A DNA stretch of 64,000 bases from Naasia sp. SYSU D00057 (GTDB taxonomy: Bacteria; Actinomycetota; Actinomycetes; Actinomycetales; Microbacteriaceae). The position numbers and the translations under genes are program-made. The notes below the pieces were generated by a model that saw only the letters and a list, made by a program, of their open reading frames with translations, was not told where the DNA came from and ran no database searches. This document shows positions 1 to 12,095 of this stretch, one piece after another. The DNA lies in contig NZ_JAFMSZ010000004.1 in the NCBI RefSeq assembly GCF_017916505.1, forward strand, positions 62,001-126,000, written 5' to 3'. Within the stretch, counting starts at the first letter, position 1; each line of letters begins with the position of its first letter.

Positions 1-521
1 CCACGGAGTCGCAGGGCCGCATCCACACCTCCGCCGCCGGAGTGCTCGTCTTCCCCGAGGTCGACGAGCCCGAGGAGGTCGCGATCAACCAGAACGACCT
101 CAAGATCGACGTCTTCCGCTCGTCCGGGCCCGGCGGCCAGTCGGTCAACACGACCGACTCCGCGGTCCGGATCACCCACCTGCCGACCGGCATCGTCGTG
201 TCGATGCAGAACGAGAAGAGCCAGCTGCAGAACCGCGAGGCGGCGATGCGCGTGCTCCGCGCCCGCATCCTCGCCGCCCAGCAGGAGGCCGCCGAGGCCG
301 AGGCGTCCGCGGCGCGGAAGAGCCAGATCCGCACCGTCGACCGGTCCGAGCGCATCCGCACCTACAACTTCCCGGAGAACCGGATCGCCGACCACCGCAC
401 CGGCTACAAGGCGTACAACCTCGACCAGGTGATGGACGGGGCGCTCGAGCCGATCGTGCAGTCCGCGATCACGGCCGACGAGGAAGCCCGTCTGGCGGCT
501 CTCGCCACGACCGATGCCTGA
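1..521 (+). CDS. prfA: Peptide chain release factor 1, C-terminal part (gene begins before the window)
   Basis: RF1 recognises UAA and UAG stop codons on the ribosome and triggers peptide release. The open frame runs in from the left edge (codons start at base 3), so only about 172 C-terminal residues are present. They include the catalytic GGQ loop in the context [10 protein letters not shown] and the following [10 protein letters not shown], which are typical of class I release factors. The upstream residues [14 protein letters not shown] match the conserved RF1 core and show the frame is intact to the edge. The stop codon lies inside the start of prmC (8-base overlap), so the two are probably translationally coupled. 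This fits the biology, because PrmC methylates the Gln of the GGQ motif. Confidence 0.97.
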   Translation, partial: TESQGRIHTSAAGVLVFPEVDEPEEVAINQNDLKIDVFRSSGPGGQSVNTTDSAVRITHLPTGIVVSMQNEKSQLQNREAAMRVLRARILAAQQEAAEAEASAARKSQIRTVDRSERIRTYNFPENRIADHRTGYKAYNLDQVMDGALEPIVQSAITADEEARLAALATTDA

Positions 522-1437
522 CACCGCCGACCTGCCGGCTTCCGCGGCGAGTGAGCGTCGAGCTGCCGCAGAAGCGGGCAGCTCGGTGGAGGAGCTGCGG
601 CGCAGCGCCGCCGAGCAGCTCACGCGGGCGCGGGTGCCCTCCGCCGAGGTGGATGCCGACCTGCTGCTCGCGCACGTGCTCGGCGTCACGCGCGGGCGGG
701 TGCAGGCGCTCGCGCTGACGGGCGGCACCGTGCCGGCCGAGGCGGCGGACGCCTTCGCGCGCCTCGTCGACCGCCGCGCCGCGCGCGAGCCGCTGCAGCA
801 CCTGACCGGCGTCGCCGCTTTCCGCACCCTCGAGCTCTCGGTCGGGCCCGGCGTGTTCGTGCCCCGTCCGGAGACCGAGCAGGTCGCGCAGGTGGCGATC
901 GACGCCCTCCGCGCGGACCCGTCGCCCGAGCCGATCGCCGTCGACCTCGGCACCGGCAGCGGCGCGATCGCCCTGTCGCTCGCGGCCGAGGTGCCGCACG
1001 CGTCCGTCGTCGGCGTCGAGAACTCGCCGCAGGCGTTCCTCTGGACGCGCGAGAACCTGCGCCGCACCGGCCTCGGCAACGCACGGCTCGTCTTCACGGA
1101 CCTCGCCGACGCCCTTCCCGAGCTCGACGGCCGCGTCTCCGTCGTCGTCTCGAACCCGCCGTACATCCCGCGCGGCGCCGTCCCGCGCGACCCGGAGGTG
1201 CGGCTGCACGACCCGGAGGCGGCGCTCTACGGCGGCGAGGACGGCCTCGACGTCATCCGCATCGTCTCCCGCACCGGCCTCCGGCTGCTCCGCCCGGGCG
1301 GCACGCTCGTGCTCGAGCACGGCGAGCTGCAGGGCGAGGACGTCCGCGCGCTCCTCACCGCCGACGGCTGGCGCGACGCGGCGACCCTGCCCGACCTGAC
1401 CGGCCGCGACCGCACCACCACCGCGATCCGCCCGTAG
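514..1437 (+). CDS. prmC: Release factor glutamine methyltransferase PrmC (HemK)
   Basis: This SAM-dependent enzyme N5-methylates the GGQ glutamine of RF1 and RF2 in the cytoplasm. The protein has 307 residues, somewhat longer than the E. coli enzyme. An N-terminal helical release-factor-binding domain fills roughly the first 120 residues. It is followed by a Rossmann methyltransferase domain with the SAM-binding motif [14 protein letters not shown] and the signature SNPPYIP, whose NPPY binds the substrate glutamine. The ATG start overlaps the last 8 bases of prfA, the conserved arrangement. After the stop comes a palindromic repeat (1454-1509) and an unrelated transporter gene rather than sua5. 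Confidence 0.96.
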   Translation: MPDTADLPASAASERRAAAEAGSSVEELRRSAAEQLTRARVPSAEVDADLLLAHVLGVTRGRVQALALTGGTVPAEAADAFARLVDRRAAREPLQHLTGVAAFRTLELSVGPGVFVPRPETEQVAQVAIDALRADPSPEPIAVDLGTGSGAIALSLAAEVPHASVVGVENSPQAFLWTRENLRRTGLGNARLVFTDLADALPELDGRVSVVVSNPPYIPRGAVPRDPEVRLHDPEAALYGGEDGLDVIRIVSRTGLRLLRPGGTLVLEHGELQGEDVRALLTADGWRDAATLPDLTGRDRTTTAIRP

Positions 1438-1453
1438 CTCTGCGCGGTAGGAA

Positions 1454-1509
1454 CGTCGTCCCCGCGGGTGTTGTTTCCGCCGCGGCGAGGACGTTTCCGC
1501 CGCGGCGAG
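1454..1509. repeat. Palindromic intergenic repeat, copy A (left of the MFS gene)
   Basis: Bases 1454-1493 form an imperfect inverted repeat: arms of the type CGTCCTCGCCGCGG and CCGCGGCGAGGACG around a 12-base centre. By my alignment 33 of 40 bases match the copy at 2757-2796. A 16-base direct repeat (1474-1489 and 1494-1509) extends it. It lies between prmC and the MFS gene and could form a stable hairpin, so it may act as a terminator or be a REP-like mobile element. Confidence 0.75.
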
Positions 1510-1559
1510 CGGATGTCGCGGCAGGGAGCCGGCGCTGACGGAGATGTCGCGCCGCTTCC

Positions 1560-1565
1560 TAGACT
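1560..1565 (+). promoter_or_regulatory. -10 hexamer TAGACT of a leaderless MFS transcript
   Basis: TAGACT ends 7 bases before the GTG at 1573, placing the expected transcription start on that GTG. This is why 1573 was chosen over the in-frame ATG at 1513. Confidence 0.6.
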
Positions 1566-1572
1566 CCGGACC

Positions 1573-2754
1573 GTGCGCCGATCATTCGCCCTGCTGTGGG
1601 TCTCCCAGGCGGCGTCGGCGCTGGGAACGAGCATCTCGTCGCTCGCGTACCCGCTGCTCGTGCTCGACCTCACCGGGTCCCCGGTGCAGGCGGGGCTCGT
1701 CGGGGGAGTGCAGGCCGCCGCAGCGCTGCTGCTGAAGGTGCCGGGCGGGATCCTCGCCGATCGGCGGCCGCCCCGCGCCCTGATGATCGCCGCGGATGCC
1801 GTCCGCGCCGCCGTCGTCGGCGCGCTGGCGGTGCTGGTGCTGACCGGCGCGGCCACCCTGCCGCTGATCCTCGCCGCGGTCGCGCTCGAGGTCGCGTTCG
1901 GCACGGTATTCGGGCCCGCGGAGTTCTCGCTGGTCCGCTCCGTGGTCCCGGCGGGGGAGCGGGCCCTCGCCGTCGGCCGGATGCAGTCCCGAACTCAGCT
2001 GGCCGGGCTGCTCGGCCCGGTCGTCGGCGGCGCCCTCTACGGCCTCTCGCCGGCCCTCCCGTTCGCGGCGGACGCCCTCAGCTACCTCGTCTCGCTCGCG
2101 CTGGTCCTCGGCGTGCAGCCGCCCCTTCGGACCGCGCCGGCTGCGGGGGAGCGGCTCGCCGGCGGCTGGCGCTGGCTGCGCTCGGATCCCCTTCTCCTGC
2201 CCGCCGGGCTCTGGGTCGCGGGCCTCACCGCCGTGTTCGGCGCGGTCGGGCTCGCGATCCTCGTCCTCGCCCGCGAGCGCGGAGCGACACCGGCGGAGCT
2301 CGGCGTGCTGTTCGCGATCAGCACGCTCGGCGGCCTCGTCGGAGCCCTGCTGACCCCGGCGATCCAGCGCCGGTGGCGGCCCGGCACCGTCTTCCGCGCG
2401 GCCGCGGTCCTCGACACGGCGGCGACGCTCGCCCTGCTGCCCCTGGTGTCGCCCTACGCGATCGGCGTTGCCGGGGCGGTCGCCTTCCTTCTCGCGCCCG
2501 CCGTGAGTGCGAGCCTGTTCGGCGCCCTCTCCGAGCGCTGCCCGGACCACCTCGTGGGCCGGGCACAGTCGACGCTGAGCCTCGTGGTGGGCGCTCCGGC
2601 CCCCCTCGCGCCGGTCGCGATCGGCGCCGCGATCGCCGCGTCCAGTGCCCCGATCGCGATCGCCGCCTGCGCCGGGGCCTTCGCTGTGCTGGCCCTCGCG
2701 GCCTTCGCCCTTCCGGCGTTCCGCGCGCCCGGGCCCGCTTCTCACCGCGGGTGA
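1573..2754 (+). CDS. MFS transporter (efflux type)
   Basis: This is an integral membrane protein of 393 residues with about twelve hydrophobic segments. It resembles the EntS-like/macrolide-efflux branch of the major facilitator superfamily. Visible marks are the first-helix motif LLWVSQAASALG, the loop GGILADRRPPR between helices 2 and 3 (a variant of the MFS GxLaDrxGrr motif), and a duplicated helix pattern. The substrate cannot be read from sequence. The GTG start fits a leaderless promoter; the ATG at 1513 would add 20 residues. The gene sits between prmC and sua5, which are adjacent in mycobacteria, and is bracketed by two related palindromic repeats. It therefore looks like a lineage-specific insertion. 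The last codons lie in the palindrome 2741-2755. Confidence 0.85.
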   Translation: MRRSFALLWVSQAASALGTSISSLAYPLLVLDLTGSPVQAGLVGGVQAAAALLLKVPGGILADRRPPRALMIAADAVRAAVVGALAVLVLTGAATLPLILAAVALEVAFGTVFGPAEFSLVRSVVPAGERALAVGRMQSRTQLAGLLGPVVGGALYGLSPALPFAADALSYLVSLALVLGVQPPLRTAPAAGERLAGGWRWLRSDPLLLPAGLWVAGLTAVFGAVGLAILVLARERGATPAELGVLFAISTLGGLVGALLTPAIQRRWRPGTVFRAAAVLDTAATLALLPLVSPYAIGVAGAVAFLLAPAVSASLFGALSERCPDHLVGRAQSTLSLVVGAPAPLAPVAIGAAIAASSAPIAIAACAGAFAVLALAAFALPAFRAPGPASHRG

Positions 2755-2755
2755 G
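2741..2755. repeat. 15-base palindrome over the MFS stop codon
   Basis: CTCACC-GCG-GGTGAG is a perfect 6-bp stem with a 3-base centre covering the end of the MFS gene, immediately before repeat copy B. It could add to a terminator structure. Confidence 0.5.
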
Positions 2756-2756
2756 A

Positions 2757-2796
2757 CGTCCTCGCCGCGGGTGTCGTTCTCCCCGCGGGGAGGACG
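2757..2796. repeat. Palindromic intergenic repeat, copy B (right of the MFS gene)
   Basis: This is the second copy of the 40-base element seen at 1454-1493. Its arms are GTCCTCGCCGCGG and CCGCGGGGAGGAC with one mismatch. Both copies are followed by a TTT-pyrimidine-pyrimidine-GCCGC extension. It lies in the 117-base gap between the MFS gene and sua5. Confidence 0.75.
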
Positions 2797-2856
2797 TTTC
2801 TGCCGCCGGGAGCGGAGACGCCGCGCGGGCCGCGGAGGGGCCGACATCCCACGCCC

Positions 2857-2862
2857 TAGAAT
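2857..2862 (+). promoter_or_regulatory. -10 hexamer TAGAAT upstream of sua5
   Basis: TAGAAT ends 9 bases before the ATG at 2872, giving a leaderless or nearly leaderless transcript for sua5 and the downstream wecA-like gene. Confidence 0.55.
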
Positions 2863-2871
2863 CGATGCGTC

Positions 2872-3537
2872 ATGGCGCGCATCTTCGACTGCTCCGCCGA
2901 GTCCGAACTCCTGCCCGGCATGCGTCTCGCGCGGGGCGCCATCGGTCGCGGCGAACTCGTCGTCCTCCCCACCGACACCGTCTACGGTGTCGCGGCGGAC
3001 GCGTTCTCACCCGACGCCGTGCAGCGTCTGCTCGATGCGAAGGGCCGCGGCCGCCAGTCCCCGCCGCCCGTGCTCGTGCCCGGCGTGCCGACCCTCGACG
3101 CCCTCGCCGAGACCGTGCCGCCCGTCGTCCGCGAGCTCGTGACGGCCTTCTGGCCGGGACCGCTCACCGTGATCCTGCCCGCGCGCTCGTCTCTCGTCTG
3201 GGATCTGGGGGAGACCCGCGGCACGGTCGCGCTCCGGATGCCCGACAACCGGATCGCCCTCGAGCTGCTCAGCGAGACCGGTCCGCTCGCGGTGTCGAGT
3301 GCCAACCGCACCGGCGAGCCCGCGGCGACGACCGCGGCCGAGGCCGTCGAGCAGCTGGGCGACTCCATCGCCGTCTACCTCGACGGGGGAGCGACCCCCG
3401 GCAGCGTGCCCTCGACGATCGTCGATGCGACGGCCCTCGCCGCGGGCACCGGACCGCTCCGCATCGTGCGCTCCGGCGCCCTGAGCGAGGACCAGCTCCG
3501 CGCCGTCGCCGGCGACGCCCTCGGCGGCCCCGAGTGA
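2872..3537 (+). CDS. Threonylcarbamoyl-AMP synthase (Sua5/TsaC/YrdC family)
   Basis: Makes threonylcarbamoyl-AMP from threonine, bicarbonate and ATP, the first step of t6A37 modification of ANN-decoding tRNAs. The 221-residue protein is a single YrdC domain. It shows LPTDTVYGVAADA near residue 30, a substrate loop KGRGRQSPPPVLV in place of the usual KxR-SNP pattern, FWPGPLT, VALRMPDN and the late motif SSANRTGEPAATT. It lacks the extra C-terminal Sua5 domain, so it is the short form. Its stop overlaps the GTG of the next gene by 4 bases (GTGA). In M. tuberculosis the same gene lies between prmC and the wecA homologue. Confidence 0.93.
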   Translation: MARIFDCSAESELLPGMRLARGAIGRGELVVLPTDTVYGVAADAFSPDAVQRLLDAKGRGRQSPPPVLVPGVPTLDALAETVPPVVRELVTAFWPGPLTVILPARSSLVWDLGETRGTVALRMPDNRIALELLSETGPLAVSSANRTGEPAATTAAEAVEQLGDSIAVYLDGGATPGSVPSTIVDATALAAGTGPLRIVRSGALSEDQLRAVAGDALGGPE

Positions 3538-4775
3538 CCACCTACGCCCTGATGGGCCTGCTCGCCGCGGTCGTCACGTTCGTCCTCTCGCACGTGGTCC
3601 TCCGCGTGGGCCTCAGGTACCGCCTGCACCCGCAGATCCGCGACCGCGACGTGCACACCCGCCCCACCCCGCGGCTCGGCGGCGTCGCCATGTTCGGCGG
3701 CGTCGCGATCGCCCTCGCGGTCGCCTCGCAGATCCCGTTCTTCCGCCTCGTGTTCGCGGAGCCCGGCAAGATCTGGGCCATCATCGGCGCGGCGGCGATC
3801 ATCGTCGCGATCGGCGTGATCGACGACCTCTTCGACCTCGACTGGATGATCAAGCTCGCGGGCCAGATCCTCGCGGGCGGGGTTCTCGCGTGGCAGGGCG
3901 TCGCCATCACGACGCTCCCGCTCGGTCAGCTCACGGTCGGCTCGTCCTGGATGTCGCTCATCCTGACCGTCTTCACGGTCGTGTTCGTGATGAACGCGGT
4001 GAACTTCATCGACGGCCTCGACGGGCTCGTCGCCGGCGTCGCGATCATCGCGAACGGCGTCTTCTACCTCTACAGCTACCTGCTCGTCGTCATCACGAGC
4101 CCCACCAACTACTTCAACCTCGCATCGCTGATCTCGGCCGTCGTGATCGGCGCCTGCGTCGGCTTCCTGCCGCTCAACTGGCACCCGGCGAAGCTCTTCA
4201 TGGGCGACGCGGGCGCGTACCTCGTCGGCCTCCTGATGGCGACCTCCGCGATCGCGGTCACCGGCCAGATCGACCCGGCCACCTTCTCGGGGTTCGGCCG
4301 CGCGTCGCTGCTGCCCGCGTTCCTGCCGATCCTGCTGCCGATCGCGATCCTCGTCGTGCCGTTCCTCGACTTCGCGCTCGCCGTCACCCGCCGGCTGCGG
4401 GCCGGGAAGTCGCCGTTCAGCGCGGACCGGCAGCATCTGCACCACCGGCTCCTCGACATGGGGCACAGCGTCGTGCACGCCGTGCTGATCTTCTACTCCT
4501 GGACCGCCGTCGTGGCCGTCGGACTGCTGCTCTTCTGGGTGGTCCGGCCCTGGGGCTGGGCGGTCGCGTTCCTCGTGGTGGGGCTCGTGCTGTGCACCGC
4601 CCTCACGCTCGCGCCGCTGTCCCGCCGCAAGGCGGTGGAGGCGGCCGTGCAGTCGGCCCCGCCGGGCGAGGCGCCCGCGCAGCTCGACCCGCTCGACAAG
4701 GCGTCGACCGCGCCCATCGACATCATCCCCGCGCCGGAGCGCTTCGCTCCGCCGAAGAAGAGAGGCGGCTCATGA
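3534..4775 (+). CDS. Polyprenyl-phosphate GlcNAc-1-phosphate transferase (WecA/MraY superfamily)
   Basis: Transfers GlcNAc-1-phosphate from UDP-GlcNAc to a polyprenyl phosphate. In mycobacteria the equivalent enzyme starts the linker between peptidoglycan and arabinogalactan. The protein has 413 residues and about eleven membrane segments. Hallmarks are RPTPRLGGVA near the N-terminus, the Asp-rich GVIDDLFDLDW, the catalytic NFIDGLDGL, the loop LFMGDAGAYLVG and the carbohydrate-recognition motif HLHHRLLDMGHS. A soluble Pro-rich tail of about 60 residues follows. The GTG start overlaps sua5 by 4 bases and the stop overlaps the next gene by 4 (ATGA), so the three are probably translated in a coupled way. 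Which glycopolymer it serves here is not shown by sequence. Confidence 0.92.
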   Translation: MTTYALMGLLAAVVTFVLSHVVLRVGLRYRLHPQIRDRDVHTRPTPRLGGVAMFGGVAIALAVASQIPFFRLVFAEPGKIWAIIGAAAIIVAIGVIDDLFDLDWMIKLAGQILAGGVLAWQGVAITTLPLGQLTVGSSWMSLILTVFTVVFVMNAVNFIDGLDGLVAGVAIIANGVFYLYSYLLVVITSPTNYFNLASLISAVVIGACVGFLPLNWHPAKLFMGDAGAYLVGLLMATSAIAVTGQIDPATFSGFGRASLLPAFLPILLPIAILVVPFLDFALAVTRRLRAGKSPFSADRQHLHHRLLDMGHSVVHAVLIFYSWTAVVAVGLLLFWVVRPWGWAVAFLVVGLVLCTALTLAPLSRRKAVEAAVQSAPPGEAPAQLDPLDKASTAPIDIIPAPERFAPPKKRGGS

Positions 4776-5227
4776 CCGCGCCCTCCCGCCCGAGCTCCAA
4801 CGCCGTGATGCGGCGCGCCCTCGTGGGCGGCGGCATCCTCGCGGTGGCCGTCGCCGTGGTCGGCGCACCGATCGGCTACGCCGTCTCCGGCGGCCCCGGC
4901 CTCGTCGGAGCGCTCCTCGGCGCCGCCATGGCCTTCGTCTTCCTCGGCGCGACCGCGGGCAGCATCCTGCTCGCCAACCGCTTCGCCGGCTCCGACGCCT
5001 ATCCCGCGATCTTTTTCGGCGTCGTGATGGGCAGCTTCGTGCTGAAGCTCGTCGTCTTCCTCGTGCTCGCCGTGGTGCTCCGCGACCAGACCTGGCTCGA
5101 CGCGCGCGTGCTCTTCCTCACCCTCGTCATCGGGATCATCGGCTCGCTCGTCGTCGACGTGCTCGTCGTGTCCCGCACCCGGGTCCCCATCGTGAGCGAC
5201 CTGCCCCCGGACCGCCGCATCGACTGA
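4772..5227 (+). CDS. Small AtpI-like membrane protein upstream of the ATP synthase operon
   Basis: A 151-residue protein with four predicted membrane segments (about residues 15-38, 42-66, 75-100 and 110-130) in the position of mycobacterial Rv1303, directly ahead of atpB. AtpI-type proteins are thought to help assemble the c-ring or carry Mg2+, but the sequence shows no catalytic motif, so the name rests on position and topology. Its ATG overlaps the wecA-like stop (ATGA). A 78-base gap with the likely atp promoter separates it from atpB. Confidence 0.75.
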   Translation: MTAPSRPSSNAVMRRALVGGGILAVAVAVVGAPIGYAVSGGPGLVGALLGAAMAFVFLGATAGSILLANRFAGSDAYPAIFFGVVMGSFVLKLVVFLVLAVVLRDQTWLDARVLFLTLVIGIIGSLVVDVLVVSRTRVPIVSDLPPDRRID

Positions 5228-5258
5228 CCCCCCGTCCCGGGTCGAACTCCCCCTCTGA

Positions 5259-5264
5259 TAGGGT
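5259..5264 (+). promoter_or_regulatory. Candidate -10 of the ATP synthase operon
   Basis: TAGGGT, within CTGATAGGGTGAG, lies 42 bases before the atpB start in the only gap ahead of the operon. No clear -35 is visible. The expected start point near 5271 leaves a leader of roughly 35 bases. Confidence 0.4.
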
Positions 5265-5305
5265 GAGGAAGACCCAGTCGCCGCGCGCCTCTGCGCGCCC
5301 CGAAC

Positions 5306-6429
<1,124 letters not shown>

Positions 6430-6434
6430 TCCTC

Positions 6435-6983
6435 ATGCTTCGAGCACACGCGGAAGAGGCGGCGCACAACCCGCTCATCCCCGCTCCGGCGGACCTCCTC
6501 TGGGGGTTCATCTGCTTCGTCATCATCCTGGCGCTCTTCTGGTGGAAGGTGCTCCCGGCGGTCAAGAAGCTGCTGGACGAGCGCGCCGCGAAGATCGAGG
6601 GCGGCATCGAGCGGGCCGAGCAGGCGCAGCGGGAGGCCGCTGCGGCGCTCGACAAGTACAACGCCCAGCTGGCCGAGGCGCGCGCCGAGGCCGGCCGGAT
6701 CCGCGAGCAGGCTCGCGAGGACGGGCGGAAGATCATCGCCGAGATGCGCGAGCAGGCGCAGGCCGAGGCCGCGCGGGTGACCGCGCAGGCCCAGGCGCAG
6801 ATCGAGGCGGAGCGCCAGGCGGCGGTCACGTCGCTGCGCGCCGAGGTCGGCACGCTCGCGATCGACCTCGCCTCGGGCGTCGTCGGTGAGAGCCTCAGCG
6901 ACGACCGCAAGGCGCAGGCCCTGGTCGACCGGTTCCTCGCGGAGCTCGAGTCCGAGGGCGACAAGCAGAAGACGAGAGTCTGA
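6435..6983 (+). CDS. atpF: F1Fo ATP synthase subunit b
   Basis: The peripheral stalk subunit that links Fo to F1. Of 182 residues, one N-terminal membrane helix (about 22-42, [17 protein letters not shown]) is followed by a long charged helix rich in Ala, Glu, Gln and Arg up to about residue 150, the dimerising coiled coil. The start is the ATG after the short gap from atpE. The stop codon shares one base with the ATG of atpH. Confidence 0.96.
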   Translation: MLRAHAEEAAHNPLIPAPADLLWGFICFVIILALFWWKVLPAVKKLLDERAAKIEGGIERAEQAQREAAAALDKYNAQLAEARAEAGRIREQAREDGRKIIAEMREQAQAEAARVTAQAQAQIEAERQAAVTSLRAEVGTLAIDLASGVVGESLSDDRKAQALVDRFLAELESEGDKQKTRV

Positions 6984-7771
6984 TGGGATCCGCCAGTCGT
7001 ACCGCGCTCGAGGCCGCGAAGACGGTCCTCGCGACGCTCCCGATCCGCAGCGAGCGGGTCGGCGACGAGGTGCTCGCGGCTTCGCGCAGCATCCAGGGGT
7101 CGGCGCAGCTGCGCTCGCTCCTCGCCGACCCGGGCATCTCGCCCGAGGACAAGGGACGTCTCGTCGGACGCGTCTTCGCGCGCCTCGACGCGTCGGCCGT
7201 GTCGCTCCTCGCCGCGATGTCGGCGGAGCGCTGGTCGACGCCCGACGAGTTCGTGGCGGGCGTCGAGGAGATCGGCGTCCGCGCCCTCGTCGTCGCGGCC
7301 CCGGCCGGCACGAGCATCGACCGCGAGATCTTCGCGTTCCAGACGGCTCTTCGGTCGGACTCGCAGCTCGAGCTGGCCGTCAGCAGCAAGCTCGGCAGCC
7401 CGGACGCGAAGGCGGCGCTCGTCGAGCGCCTCCTCGTCGGGGCGTCGGCTCCGACCCGCATCCTCGTCGCCCACCTGGTGCGCCAGCCCCGCGGCCGTCG
7501 CATCGGCGAGGCCCTCCGGAACGCGGCGGCCATCGCCGCGGACCAGGCCGGACTCGGCATCGCGACGGTGCGCACGGCGACCCCGTTGACCACGGCCCAG
7601 CTGACGCGCCTGGAGGCGACGCTGAGCGCTCGCTACGGGCGAAAGCTCAGCATCAACCAGGTGATCGATGGGACCCTTATCGGTGGGGTGCGCATCTCGA
7701 TCGGCGACGACGTGATCGACGGCAGCGTCGCCACTCGACTCTCCGATCTCAGACTTCAACTCGTCGGCTAG
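6983..7771 (+). CDS. atpH: F1Fo ATP synthase subunit delta
   Basis: The 262-residue OSCP-type subunit holds the peripheral stalk to the top of the alpha-beta ring. It is longer than the E. coli protein (about 177 residues), but does not carry the b-domain fusion seen in mycobacterial AtpH, since a separate atpF is present. The conserved C-terminal portion includes [16 protein letters not shown] and the closing [21 protein letters not shown] one-base overlap with atpF suggests coupled translation. Confidence 0.95.
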   Translation: MGSASRTALEAAKTVLATLPIRSERVGDEVLAASRSIQGSAQLRSLLADPGISPEDKGRLVGRVFARLDASAVSLLAAMSAERWSTPDEFVAGVEEIGVRALVVAAPAGTSIDREIFAFQTALRSDSQLELAVSSKLGSPDAKAALVERLLVGASAPTRILVAHLVRQPRGRRIGEALRNAAAIAADQAGLGIATVRTATPLTTAQLTRLEATLSARYGRKLSINQVIDGTLIGGVRISIGDDVIDGSVATRLSDLRLQLVG

Positions 7772-7797
7772 ACCGGCGCTTTCGAAAGAGGAAAACA

Positions 7798-9435
7798 ATG
7801 GCAGACCTGACGATCAGTCCGGACGAGATCCGCAGTGCCCTGAAGGACTTCGTCTCGTCGTACGAGGCGAACGGCGCCCAGACCACCGAGGTCGGCTACG
7901 TGCTCGATGCCGGCGACGGCATCGCCCACGTCGAGGGCCTGCCCGGCGTCATGGCGAACGAGCTCCTCCGCTTCGCGGACGGAACCCTCGGCCTCGCTCA
8001 GAACCTGGACGAGACCGAGATCGGCGTCATCGTCCTCGGCGACTTCCAGGGCATCGAGGAGGGCATGGAGGTCCACCGCACCGGCGAGGTCCTCTCCGTG
8101 CCGGTCGGCGACGGCTACCTCGGCCGCGTGGTCAACCCGCTCGGTGAGCCCCTCGACGGTCTCGGCGAGATCGCGACCGACGGCCGCCGCGCCCTCGAGC
8201 TTCAGGCCCCGGGCGTGATGGCCCGCAAGAGCGTGCACGAGCCCATGCAGACCGGCATCAAGGCGATCGACGCGATGATCCCGATCGGCCGCGGCCAGCG
8301 TCAGCTCATCATCGGCGACCGCCAGACCGGCAAGACCGCGATCGCGATCGACACGATCATCAACCAGCGCGCGAACTGGGAGTCGGGCGACCCGACGAAG
8401 CAGGTGCGCTGCATCTACGTCGCCATCGGCCAGAAGGGCTCCACCATCGCGGGTGTCCGCGGCGCCCTCGAGGAGGCCGGCGCGATGCAGTACACGACCA
8501 TCGTGGCCGCCCCCGCGTCCGACGCCGCCGGCTTCAAGTACCTCGCCCCGTACACCGGCTCGGCCATCGGCCAGCACTGGATGTACGCCGGCAAGCACGT
8601 CCTGATCATCTTCGACGACCTGTCGAAGCAGGCCGAGGCCTACCGCGCCGTGTCGCTGCTCCTGCGCCGCCCGCCGGGACGCGAGGCGTACCCCGGTGAC
8701 GTGTTCTACCTGCACTCCCGCCTGCTGGAGCGCTGCGCCAAGCTCTCGGACGAGCTGGGCGCCGGCTCGATGACCGGCCTGCCGATCATCGAGACGAAGG
8801 CGAACGACGTCTCCGCGTACATCCCGACCAACGTGATCTCGATCACCGACGGCCAGATCTTCCTGCAGTCGGACCTCTTCAACTCGAACCAGCGCCCCGC
8901 GGTCGACGTCGGCATCTCGGTGTCCCGCGTCGGCGGTGACGCCCAGGTGAAGAGCATCAAGAAGGTCTCCGGCACGCTGAAGCTCGAGCTCGCCCAGTAC
9001 CGTTCGCTCGAGGCCTTCGCGATGTTCGCGTCCGACCTCGACGCGGCCAGCCGCCGTCAGCTCGCCCGTGGCGCCCGCCTCACCGAGCTGCTCAAGCAGC
9101 CGCAGTACTCGCCGTACCCGGTGGAGGAGCAGGTCGTCTCGATCTGGGCCGGCACCAACGGCAAGTTCGACGAGGTCGCCGTGCAGGACGTGCTCCGCTT
9201 CGAGCGCGAGCTGCTCGACTACCTGGGCCGCAACACCCAGGTGCTGAACCGCCTCCGCGAGACGAACGTCCTCGACGACCAGACCGTCGCCGAGCTCGAG
9301 AGCGCCGTCGACCGGTTCAAGCTCGAGTTCCAGACCGGCGAGGGCAAGCCGCTCGCGTCGGCTGGGCACGAGGAGTTCGCGGCCATCCCGGCCGAGGACG
9401 TGAACCAGGAGAAGATCGTGCGGAGCCGTCGCTAG
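7798..9435 (+). CDS. atpA: F1Fo ATP synthase subunit alpha
   Basis: The 545-residue non-catalytic nucleotide-binding subunit of F1. It has an N-terminal beta-barrel (about residues 25-95), then the P-loop GDRQTGKT with Lys179, and the signature [14 protein letters not shown] around residue 363. The ATG follows GAAAGAGGAAAACA, a good ribosome site. The stop shares one base with the GTG of atpG. Confidence 0.98.
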   Translation: MADLTISPDEIRSALKDFVSSYEANGAQTTEVGYVLDAGDGIAHVEGLPGVMANELLRFADGTLGLAQNLDETEIGVIVLGDFQGIEEGMEVHRTGEVLSVPVGDGYLGRVVNPLGEPLDGLGEIATDGRRALELQAPGVMARKSVHEPMQTGIKAIDAMIPIGRGQRQLIIGDRQTGKTAIAIDTIINQRANWESGDPTKQVRCIYVAIGQKGSTIAGVRGALEEAGAMQYTTIVAAPASDAAGFKYLAPYTGSAIGQHWMYAGKHVLIIFDDLSKQAEAYRAVSLLLRRPPGREAYPGDVFYLHSRLLERCAKLSDELGAGSMTGLPIIETKANDVSAYIPTNVISITDGQIFLQSDLFNSNQRPAVDVGISVSRVGGDAQVKSIKKVSGTLKLELAQYRSLEAFAMFASDLDAASRRQLARGARLTELLKQPQYSPYPVEEQVVSIWAGTNGKFDEVAVQDVLRFERELLDYLGRNTQVLNRLRETNVLDDQTVAELESAVDRFKLEFQTGEGKPLASAGHEEFAAIPAEDVNQEKIVRSRR

Positions 9436-10334
9436 TGGGAGCTCAGCTCCGCGTCTACCGGCAGAAGATCCGCTCGGCCCAGACGACGAAGAAGATCACC
9501 CGCGCGATGGAGCTCATCTCCGCCTCGCGGATCCAGAAGGCGCAGCAGCGGGTCGCGGCGTCGACGCCGTACGCCCGCGCGGTGACCCAGGCCGTCTCCG
9601 CCGTGGCCGCCTACTCGAACGTCGAGCACCCGCTCACGACCGAGAAGGCCAAGGTCGAGCGCGCGGCCGTCGTGATCTTCGCCTCCGACCGCGGTCTCGC
9701 CGGCGCCTTCAGCGCCAGCGCGATCAAGGAGGCCGAGGAGCTCACGACCCTGCTGCGCGGCCAGGGCAAGCAGGTCGTGCACTACCTCGTCGGGCGCAAG
9801 GCCGTCGGCTACTTCTCGTTCCGCAAGCGCGACTACGCCCGCAGCTGGACCGGCAGCACCGACCAGCCCGTCTTCGCGACCGCGAAGGAGATCGGCGACG
9901 AGCTCGTCTCCGCCTTCGAGCGGGAGGCGGCCGAGGGCGGCGTCGACGAGATCCACATCGTCTACAACCGCTTCGTGAGCATGGTCACGCAGACCCCCGA
10001 GGTCGTGCGCCTGCTGCCCCTCGAGGTCGTCGAGGGCGTCGAGCCGCCCGGTGAGCACGAGGTGCTGCCGCTGTACGAGTTCGAGCCCGACCCCGACGCC
10101 GTGCTCGACGCGCTCCTCCCGGTGTACATCGAGAGCCGCATCTACAACGCCATGCTGCAGTCCGCCGCGTCCGAGCACGCGGCCCGGCAGAAGGCGATGA
10201 AGTCGGCCAGCGACAACGCCGACACCCTCATCCGCGACTACACCCGGCTGGCGAACAACGCGCGCCAGTCCGAGATCACCCAGCAGATCTCCGAGATCGT
10301 GGGCGGCGCCGACGCCCTCGCCTTGGCGAAGTAG
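9435..10334 (+). CDS. atpG: F1Fo ATP synthase subunit gamma
   Basis: The 299-residue central rotor shaft. The N-terminal helix pair is recognised by [20 protein letters not shown], and the matching C-terminal helix by [18 protein letters not shown], which together form the coiled coil inside the alpha-beta hexamer. Start is GTG, overlapping the atpA stop by one base. Confidence 0.97.
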   Translation: MGAQLRVYRQKIRSAQTTKKITRAMELISASRIQKAQQRVAASTPYARAVTQAVSAVAAYSNVEHPLTTEKAKVERAAVVIFASDRGLAGAFSASAIKEAEELTTLLRGQGKQVVHYLVGRKAVGYFSFRKRDYARSWTGSTDQPVFATAKEIGDELVSAFEREAAEGGVDEIHIVYNRFVSMVTQTPEVVRLLPLEVVEGVEPPGEHEVLPLYEFEPDPDAVLDALLPVYIESRIYNAMLQSAASEHAARQKAMKSASDNADTLIRDYTRLANNARQSEITQQISEIVGGADALALAK

Positions 10335-11819
<1,485 letters not shown>

Positions 11820-11821
11820 CC

Positions 11822-12082
11822 ATGGCACTCACCGTCAACGTCGTCTCGGCGGACCAGCAGGTCTGGTCCGGCGAGGCCACCACGGTGATCGCCCGGACGA
11901 CCGAGGGCGAGATCGGCATCCTGCCGGGCCACGAGCCGCTGCTCGCGATCCTCGCCGGCGGTGAGGTGCGCATCACCCAGACGGGTGGGCGCCGCTTCAC
12001 CGCCAACGCGGAGGAGGGCTTCATCTCCGTCCAGAACGACACGGTGACCGTCGTCGCTCGCGCCGCAGAGCTCGTGAGCTGA
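11822..12082 (+). CDS. atpC: F1Fo ATP synthase subunit epsilon
   Basis: The 86-residue epsilon subunit couples rotation and can restrain ATP hydrolysis. Only the N-terminal beta-sandwich is present (VNVVSADQQVWSGEAT, IGILPGHEPLLAIL). The C-terminal two-helix inhibitory domain found in E. coli is essentially absent, as in several actinobacteria with short epsilon. The ATG lies 2 bases after the atpD stop. A strong terminator follows. Confidence 0.95.
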   Translation: MALTVNVVSADQQVWSGEATTVIARTTEGEIGILPGHEPLLAILAGGEVRITQTGGRRFTANAEEGFISVQNDTVTVVARAAELVS

Positions 12083-12095
12083 CTCCAGTCCCGCA

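Noticed and set aside
1454-2796. Composite transposon or insertion sequence around the MFS gene
   Set aside because: No transposase and the flanking elements are short hairpins, not IS ends; kept only as a repeat-bracketed gene.
1596-3533. Apparent N-terminal extension of the wecA-like protein by over 600 residues
   Set aside because: The extension is the alternative frame of the MFS and sua5 genes; the real start is the GTG at 3534 overlapping the sua5 stop.
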